A DNA stretch of 35,815 bases, taken from the NCBI GenBank assembly GCA_011390065.1, contig JAABTD010000018.1:1-35815 (forward strand), given 5' to 3'. Below the pieces are notes generated by a model. That model ran no database searches. It was not told the DNA's origin and worked only from the letters and a program-made list of their open reading frames with translations. The DNA comes from Desulfobacteraceae bacterium. GTDB lineage: Bacteria > Desulfobacterota > Desulfobacteria > Desulfobacterales > JAABSP01. The position numbers and the translations under genes were made by a program. Below are positions 30,776-35,815 of the stretch, piece by piece (position 1 is the stretch's first letter; the number at the start of each line of letters is the position of its first letter).

Positions 30776-31840
30776 TCACAGCCATTTCTTCCGCTTGAAA
30801 AAAAGCAGCATCAGCAGCGCGACAACCGCCATGACGCCCAGGAGGCCGAAATAGCCCCATCGCCACTCCAGTTCCGGCATATACTTAAAATTCATCCCGT
30901 AGACGCCCGCCAGAAACGTGAGGGGGATAAACAGGGTGGAGATGATGGTCAGCACCTTCATCACCTCGTTCATCCGGTTGCTGACGGTGGACAGATACAG
31001 GTCAAGCATTCCCGTCAGAATGTCCCGGAACGAGGCGATGGCGTCGACCACCTGAGCGGTGTGATCCAGCACATCGCTGAGATAGACGTGGGTGGTTTTC
31101 TTGACCAGCGGCGGGCCGGTTTTTTTCATCTGTCCCAGGATCTCCTTGAGCGGCCAGATTTGCCGCCGCAAAAAAATCATCTCCCGCTTCATTTCGTGGA
31201 TCCGGGCCATGGCGTCGGGCCCGGGCCGGTCCAGCAGTTCATCCTCCAGAGACTCCATCCTTTCCGCGAAAATCTCCAGGATCAGAAAATAATGATCCAC
31301 CATGGCGTCCATCAAAGCATAGGCCAGATAATCCGCGCCCGACTTCCGGATGCGCCCTGTCCCTTTCCGGAGGCGCTCCCGGACCGCATCAAACACGTCG
31401 GTGGGCGTTTCCTGGAAGGAAAGGAGAAAGCCCTCCCCTAAAACCAGGCTCACCTGCTCCGCCCGGACCTCATCGTGGGCCTCGTCCAGATAAAGCATCT
31501 TCAGGACAATGAACAGATAGGCATCGTAGTTCTCCAGCTTGGGATTCTGACCGATGTTGACCACATCCTCCAGAGTAAGCGGATGGATGTCAAGGACTTC
31601 ACCAATGCGTTCGATGATCTCCACACGGTGGATGCCATCCACATTGATCCAGGCGATTTTATCGGGATGTCGGACCCGGATCTCTTCCGTGACCGCCTTT
31701 CCAGAAACCGTCTCCATCTCCTTATCGTTGTAATGGATGCAGGACACCGACACCGCCTGGGTCGTGGCCTCTCCGGTGTGGACCATCGTGCCGGGCGGCA
31801 GGCCCGGCTTTTTGGCCCTCTTTCTGAAAAACCGCATCAT
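30776..31840 (-). CDS. corA: CorA-family magnesium/cobalt transporter
   Basis: The 354-residue protein has the long cytoplasmic helical domain of CorA (about 1-290, including 'IHPLTLEDVVNIGQNPKLENY') and two C-terminal membrane helices separated by the signature 'YGMNFKYMPEL' (GMN motif). CorA forms pentameric Mg2+ channels in the inner membrane. A GAAGGT site precedes ATG 31840. It begins 22 bp after the pentapeptide/CNMP gene stop, indicating co-transcription. Confidence 0.95.
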   Translation of the reverse strand: MMRFFRKRAKKPGLPPGTMVHTGEATTQAVSVSCIHYNDKEMETVSGKAVTEEIRVRHPDKIAWINVDGIHRVEIIERIGEVLDIHPLTLEDVVNIGQNPKLENYDAYLFIVLKMLYLDEAHDEVRAEQVSLVLGEGFLLSFQETPTDVFDAVRERLRKGTGRIRKSGADYLAYALMDAMVDHYFLILEIFAERMESLEDELLDRPGPDAMARIHEMKREMIFLRRQIWPLKEILGQMKKTGPPLVKKTTHVYLSDVLDHTAQVVDAIASFRDILTGMLDLYLSTVSNRMNEVMKVLTIISTLFIPLTFLAGVYGMNFKYMPELEWRWGYFGLLGVMAVVALLMLLFFKRKKWL

Positions 31841-31862
31841 CTTTTTTTACCTTCGCATGAGT

Positions 31863-33641
31863 TCACAGGGTCCTCTCCTCAGCGCAGCCGGCTTCATCGA
31901 TCCGCTTTAACCCCTCCATCAACATCCCCATGAAATCATCCATTTCGTCAGCCGCCATCTCCTCTTCAGAGAGGCCGGGGATAAACTTAAAGCGCCCGTC
32001 CGTCTCCTTCAGAATTTCATAAAACGCCGCCTTGCCGGAGAGCGCGCCATATTTTGCATCGACCAGAACGCCGTCCCGGAAAGAGACCGTTGCCGTCGCT
32101 CCAGCAGCTTTGAGGCGCAGCACCCCGGTCTTCTGATTGATGTTCAGCGTCTGCAGGAGTTCCGCCGGGGGCATGTCCGAAAGCTTTCCCACCACTCCGG
32201 ACGCCAACTCCCTGGAGCGGACATCATGAATCTCCGACAGGCGCTCCACCAACAGCCGGTTGAAATAGAGTTGAAGGGATGGAAATTTCAAGAGCAAGTG
32301 CCGGAAATCCGACGCCTGGAGATAGAGGATTCGGGAGGGTTCCACCACCCGGATGGCGGCGCCCACCGGCCGGCCGCTGAGCAGACTCATTTCGCCGAAA
32401 ACCTCCCCCTGACCCATGATGGCGATGCTGACATCCCCATCCCCCACCACTTCCGCCTGCCCGGAGAGAATGATGTACAGGTACCGGCCGGATTCCCCCT
32501 TTTTCAGCAACACATCGCCCTTCTGGTATTTCCCAAAACGCAGAAAGGCAAGGCAGTACTGGATATCCTGGAATCCCAGCCGCTTGAACATGGGGAAACT
32601 CTTGAGGAGCTTGATCATTCCCTCCATTTCCCGGCTCAGTTTGCCCTCGCCAGGAATGGCGTTCGCATCGCCCCGAACCAGACGGATTCGGCCAGCGCAT
32701 CCGCTGCATCGAAAGGTCAGTCCCTGGCTGTCCTTGCCGCCGGTCCGCCGCAGCAGATCCAAAATGTCGGCAACCAGAATGACGCATGCGGCCTTTTCCG
32801 GCGGAACCGACAGCCCGTTTCCGCGCAATCCGAACCGGTCGGCTGCCTCGTACAGCGGGCAATTGTTCTCGGTGATGATGGTATAAATCCCATCGGAAAA
32901 TCGATTGGCGCCGGACCGATCGATCAGCAGAGACCGCACGGCGGGCCCGGCCACTCCCTTCTCCGGGGGTGCAGGCGGATCGCCGGCCCCCTTCTTTATC
33001 GCCTGCAGAAAGGCGGATGAAATCCCGGCCTTCTGCAGGAAATCCGCCGGCGCTCCCCTGGCGAGAACATCCGTGGTCACCATTGATGGGGTTTCATGGA
33101 TCACCGACTGAAGTCCCCTGACCCGGCTCAAATCCACCTTGCTGATGAGGGCATCCGACAGCACCGCCCCGCTCAGATCCGCCTTGCCCAGCACGGTGTT
33201 GACCAGCCGCGTTCGTTCCAGGCGCGTTTGACCGAGATTTGCGTCGGAAAGATCCGCATCCGTCAGATCAGCATCCGTCAAATCCGCTCCTTTCAGCAGC
33301 CCTCCCCATCCATTGACGCCCCGGAGAATCGCGCCCCGGAGAATCGCGCCGGAGAGGTCCACTTCGGTAAGGTTGGCCCCGGAAAGATCCGCCCCGGATA
33401 GATCGGCCTCGGAAAGATTGGCAAAGGAGAGTTCAGCGCCCTTCAAATTCGCATCTTTCAGGTCGGCCTTTTTCAGGTTGGCTTCCCACAGGTTCGCGCA
33501 TGAAAGGTCGCCGCCCGCCAATTCACCAAAGCTGAGCACCGCGCTGGAAAGCTCCGGCCGCTCCCCCGGGGCCTCTCGCCGCCAGTCATTCCAGGCGGCC
33601 ACCCCCTTTTGAATCCGATCAAAATGCGCTTTCTTTGCCAT
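31863..33641 (-). CDS. Pentapeptide-repeat / cyclic nucleotide-binding / DUF4388 regulatory protein
   Basis: The 592-residue protein combines a pentapeptide-repeat beta-helix (about 38-185, many A(D/N)Lxx units such as 'ANLSEADLSGADLSGANLTE'), a middle region with a CxxC pair ('FRCSGCAGRIRLVRG'), a cyclic nucleotide-binding domain (about 350-465, 'YQKGDVLLKKGESGRYLYII' and 'GQGEVFGEMSLLSGRPVGAAIR'), and a DUF4388/PATAN-like C-terminal domain ('MPPAELLQTLNINQKTGVLR'). There is no signal peptide or membrane helix. The CNMP phosphate-binding cassette looks reasonably complete, so ligand binding is plausible. It lies directly upstream of corA. An AGGAT site precedes ATG 33641. Likely role: cytoplasmic signalling or scaffold. 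Confidence 0.85.
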   Translation of the reverse strand: MAKKAHFDRIQKGVAAWNDWRREAPGERPELSSAVLSFGELAGGDLSCANLWEANLKKADLKDANLKGAELSFANLSEADLSGADLSGANLTEVDLSGAILRGAILRGVNGWGGLLKGADLTDADLTDADLSDANLGQTRLERTRLVNTVLGKADLSGAVLSDALISKVDLSRVRGLQSVIHETPSMVTTDVLARGAPADFLQKAGISSAFLQAIKKGAGDPPAPPEKGVAGPAVRSLLIDRSGANRFSDGIYTIITENNCPLYEAADRFGLRGNGLSVPPEKAACVILVADILDLLRRTGGKDSQGLTFRCSGCAGRIRLVRGDANAIPGEGKLSREMEGMIKLLKSFPMFKRLGFQDIQYCLAFLRFGKYQKGDVLLKKGESGRYLYIILSGQAEVVGDGDVSIAIMGQGEVFGEMSLLSGRPVGAAIRVVEPSRILYLQASDFRHLLLKFPSLQLYFNRLLVERLSEIHDVRSRELASGVVGKLSDMPPAELLQTLNINQKTGVLRLKAAGATATVSFRDGVLVDAKYGALSGKAAFYEILKETDGRFKFIPGLSEEEMAADEMDDFMGMLMEGLKRIDEAGCAEERTL

Positions 33642-33758
33642 GAAAAATCCTATAAGTACGATGAAAATAATCTGATGGCGCCCGTAAAATCAGGGTATAA
33701 TTAACACAAGCAAGCATTTTTGTCGAATAAAAGGCTGTCGCCGGTAAATCCGAATTTT

Positions 33759-33764
33759 TATAAT
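33759..33764 (+). promoter_or_regulatory. Candidate -10 element of the diguanylate cyclase gene
   Basis: A perfect TATAAT lies 24 bp before the start codon region at 33788. The -35 (CTGTCG around 33735) is weak. The divergent gap 33642-33787 is AT-rich. Confidence 0.3.
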
Positions 33765-33787
33765 ATATTTCAAAAAATTGGAGTGGG

Positions 33788-35266
33788 ATGATGTCAGCGA
33801 TATCCAACAACCAGGCGCATGAGGGACGCATCCGGGAACTGGAAGCCGAGCTGTCGCGTTGCCGCGCCAAACTCAACGGGGCGATCAAGGAACAAAAACG
33901 GGTGGAGGAGGCCCTGCGGCGGAACAACGAGAAATACGGCAGCATTCTCGAAGAGATCGAGGAAGGCTATTTCGAGGTGAATCTGAGCGGTTACATCACC
34001 TTTTTCAACTCAGCCATGTGCGACGTCGCAGGGCGCCGTGCCGACCAGCTCAAGGGAATGCACTACCGGGAACACGCCACCCCGGAAACGGTCGGCCGCA
34101 TGTTCCGGGTCTTCAGCAGCGTGTTCCAGACGGGCCGGTCAGAAAAAATCTCAGATTGCGAGTTCATCCGCAAGGACGGCGCCCGGCGGACCCTCGAGAT
34201 CGCCGCATCCCTGAGGCGAAACCCGAACGGCCGTCCCATTGGCTTCAAAGGGATCGCCCGGGACGTCACCGAACAGAAGAAAGCGGCGGCCGCCCTCCGG
34301 CGCATCCAGCGAGAATACCGACTGATCGCCGAAAACACCACTGACGTGATCGAGACCCTTTCACTGGAAAGCCGCATCACCTTTGCCAGCCCGTCGGTGA
34401 AAAAACTGAGGGGCTGGACCGTCGAAGAAACCCTGGAGCAGACCCTGGGCGACATCCTGAGCCCGGAATCCCTGAAGGCGGCCACCCGCGCCATCGCCGA
34501 GGAACTGACCCTCGAAGCCCGGGGGACCGCAGATCCCCGTCGCAGCCGGACCCTGGAACTGAGGATGCGGCATAAAGACGGCAACATTCTCTCGACCGAG
34601 ACGACCTTCCGGTTCTTAAGGGACGCCGTCGGGAAACCTATGGAGATTCTTTGGACGATCCGGGACATCTCAGAGCGGAAAGCCTCCCAGGAAGAACTGG
34701 CCCGCCTGGCCTATCATGATCCTCTGACCGGTTTGTTCAACCGGAGATCGTTTCTGGAACGGCTGGATGAATCGCTGGCCTATGCGATACGGTACGATAT
34801 GGAGCGGGCGGTCTTTTACATCGACCTGAACCGGTTCAAAGAGGTCAACGACGCCTGGGGGCACGAGGCCGGCGACGCGCTGCTTCAAGAGGTCGGAAAA
34901 CGGCTTTGCAGGTCCCTGCGGAACACCGACATTGTCTGCCGGCTTGGCGGAGACGAGTTTGCCGTGATTTTAAACAATCCGGTGGATCTCTATCCGGAAC
35001 TGGCCGCCGCCAATCTGCTCAACACGCTTTCACTGCCCTATGAACTCCGGGACGTCTCCATTGATTTCATTACGCCGAGCATCGGGGTCAGCCTCTTTCC
35101 CTGGGACGGCCGGGACGGGGAGATCCTGATCAGGAAAGCGGATGCCGCCATGCGACGCGGCAAACGCCGGCAGAGCGACAGGAATGCCGGCGGCGGCGGA
35201 TCCATCCATTTTTATGAAGAGACCCTTCCCCGGGTCGACGCCTCGTCAGGACGGGGCCGCCGATAG
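33788..35266 (+). CDS. Diguanylate cyclase with two PAS domains and GGDEF
   Basis: The 492-residue protein has a short coiled coil (about 10-45, 'RIRELEAELSRCRAKLNGAI'), two PAS domains (about 48-165 ending 'GIARDVTEQKK', and 172-300 ending 'WTIRDISERKA'), and a GGDEF domain (about 310-475) with 'YHDPLTGLFNRRSFLERL' and an intact active site 'CRLGGDEFAVI'. An RxxD product-inhibition site (RNTD) lies just before it. It should make c-di-GMP in response to a cytoplasmic signal; there are no membrane helices. Two ATGs (33788, 33791) follow GGAGTGGG. Its 3' end overlaps the convergent gene by 21 bp. Confidence 0.93.
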   Translation: MMSAISNNQAHEGRIRELEAELSRCRAKLNGAIKEQKRVEEALRRNNEKYGSILEEIEEGYFEVNLSGYITFFNSAMCDVAGRRADQLKGMHYREHATPETVGRMFRVFSSVFQTGRSEKISDCEFIRKDGARRTLEIAASLRRNPNGRPIGFKGIARDVTEQKKAAAALRRIQREYRLIAENTTDVIETLSLESRITFASPSVKKLRGWTVEETLEQTLGDILSPESLKAATRAIAEELTLEARGTADPRRSRTLELRMRHKDGNILSTETTFRFLRDAVGKPMEILWTIRDISERKASQEELARLAYHDPLTGLFNRRSFLERLDESLAYAIRYDMERAVFYIDLNRFKEVNDAWGHEAGDALLQEVGKRLCRSLRNTDIVCRLGGDEFAVILNNPVDLYPELAAANLLNTLSLPYELRDVSIDFITPSIGVSLFPWDGRDGEILIRKADAAMRRGKRRQSDRNAGGGGSIHFYEETLPRVDASSGRGRR

Positions 35267-35815
35267 TCTCCGGGTGATGGCCTGCCATCCGCGTATGAGG
35301 CCCGGCTTGACCTGAACGCGAACCCGGATATTCCGGCCCACAGTGTAAAAACCCTTGACCATGTTGAACTGCATCTCTTCGACGACCTCCGTCTCCAGAT
35401 CCTCATCGCCGGCGCCCATTTTCAGCGCCTTTTCCCGCAACAGCTTCTCCGCCTGGGAAACCGCCGACTTCCTGTCGTATGTTTTGCCGGCAGGCGCCGC
35501 AAACCCTTCCTCGGGGGCTGTGGCCACCCCCTGTTGGGTGTCCGCGAACAGGGTGACTTCGCAGGTGGTCCGGGCCAATCCCGCGCCGATGGCATTGGCC
35601 ACCGGCCATCGGGGAACGACCCGGACGCTGAAATCGGACAACTCGCCGAGCCGCTCCACAAAATAGGGGGCGGGACCGCCCAGAATCAGAATCTCCCGAG
35701 GGTGGACCGTCAACCCTTCCTTGAGTTCATGGATGGTGTAAACCGGTTTGCTGTTGACGTTGTCGACCATGGCCTTGGCCGTCGCCAGGATCTGGCGGCA
35801 CGCCGCATCGAAGAT
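35246..35815 (-). CDS. Hydantoinase/oxoprolinase-family protein, C-terminal part (5' end outside window)
   Basis: The frame is open from the right edge (IFDAACRQILATAKAMVDNV...) to a TGA at 35246, giving the last 189 residues. 'REILILGGPAPYFVERL' and 'PRWPVANAIGAGLARTTCEV' match the ATPase-fold C-terminal region of the hydantoinase A / N-methylhydantoinase family; the end (about 80 residues, 'RNIRVRVQVKPGLI') is characteristic of a version found in anaerobes. The activity is unknown. It overlaps the diguanylate cyclase gene tail-to-tail. Confidence 0.75.
   Translation of the reverse strand: MFDAACRQILATAKAMVDNVNSKPVYTIHELKEGLTVHPREILILGGPAPYFVERLGELSDFSVRVVPRWPVANAIGAGLARTTCEVTLFADTQQGVATAPEEGFAAPAGKTYDRKSAVSQAEKLLREKALKMGAGDEDLETEVVEEMQFNMVKGFYTVGRNIRVRVQVKPGLIRGWQAITRRLSAAPS

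Overview
The window looks like a chromosomal segment of a strictly anaerobic, Gram-negative member of the Desulfobacterota (a Desulfobacteraceae/Desulfosarcina-like sulfate reducer). This is inferred from gene content: a futalosine-route menaquinone pair (mqnB-mqnD), a PEP-CTERM protein, TRAP transport, a NIL-domain ferredoxin, CFI-box/choice-of-anchor surface proteins and a GC-rich backbone. There are no rRNA or tRNA genes, CRISPR arrays or intact insertion sequences that I can see.

Layout. (1) 1-3779, minus strand: TRAP transporter operon dctP-dctQ-dctM followed by a DUF1445 (D-glutamate cyclase-like) gene that runs off the left edge. (2) 3919-6717: an AT-richer accessory patch with an AAA-ATPase/PD-(D/E)XK protein, a DUF433 antitoxin-type gene whose DUF5615 toxin partner survives only as a C-terminal remnant, a frameshifted small gene and strong hairpins. 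(3) 6719-10779: housekeeping-type genes (HAD phosphatase, RlmD-type rRNA methyltransferase, alpha/beta hydrolase, amidohydrolase). (4) 10916-17207: four secreted or surface proteins in one orientation. They are rich in calcium-binding motifs: thrombospondin-3 repeats; PKD-like domains with a C-terminal anchor; a seven-repeat FG-GAP propeller fused to a papain-type protease and a dockerin-like tail; and a small protein that shares an uncharacterised N-terminal module with the PKD protein.

(5) 17366-20194: a compact sulfur/tRNA-modification run, NIL-ferredoxin - mnmA - mtaB. (6) 20259-23763: polyamine block with an aminotransferase, an S-adenosylmethionine decarboxylase of the eukaryotic (class 2) type, speE and a PNPOx-family protein. 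A good sigma70 promoter sits at the end of the aminotransferase gene and drives the decarboxylase. (7) 23868-25115: AT-rich PEP-CTERM locus with a sigma54-like promoter and the relic of a second PEP-CTERM gene. (8) 25403-27229: minC-minD-minE with a near-consensus promoter. (9) 27454-29760: TetR regulator, mqnB, mqnD. (10) 29770-35815: zinc-ribbon membrane protein, a membrane protein with a degenerate J domain, corA preceded by a pentapeptide/cyclic-nucleotide-binding/DUF4388 protein, a PAS-PAS-GGDEF diguanylate cyclase, and the 3' part of a hydantoinase/oxoprolinase gene cut by the right edge.

The most interesting items are the eukaryote-type AdoMet decarboxylase in a bacterial spe operon, the propeller-papain-dockerin protein with its co-located surface proteins, and the NIL-ferredoxin/thiouridylase/methylthiotransferase cluster. 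All calls rest on reading motifs by eye; no database search was run.
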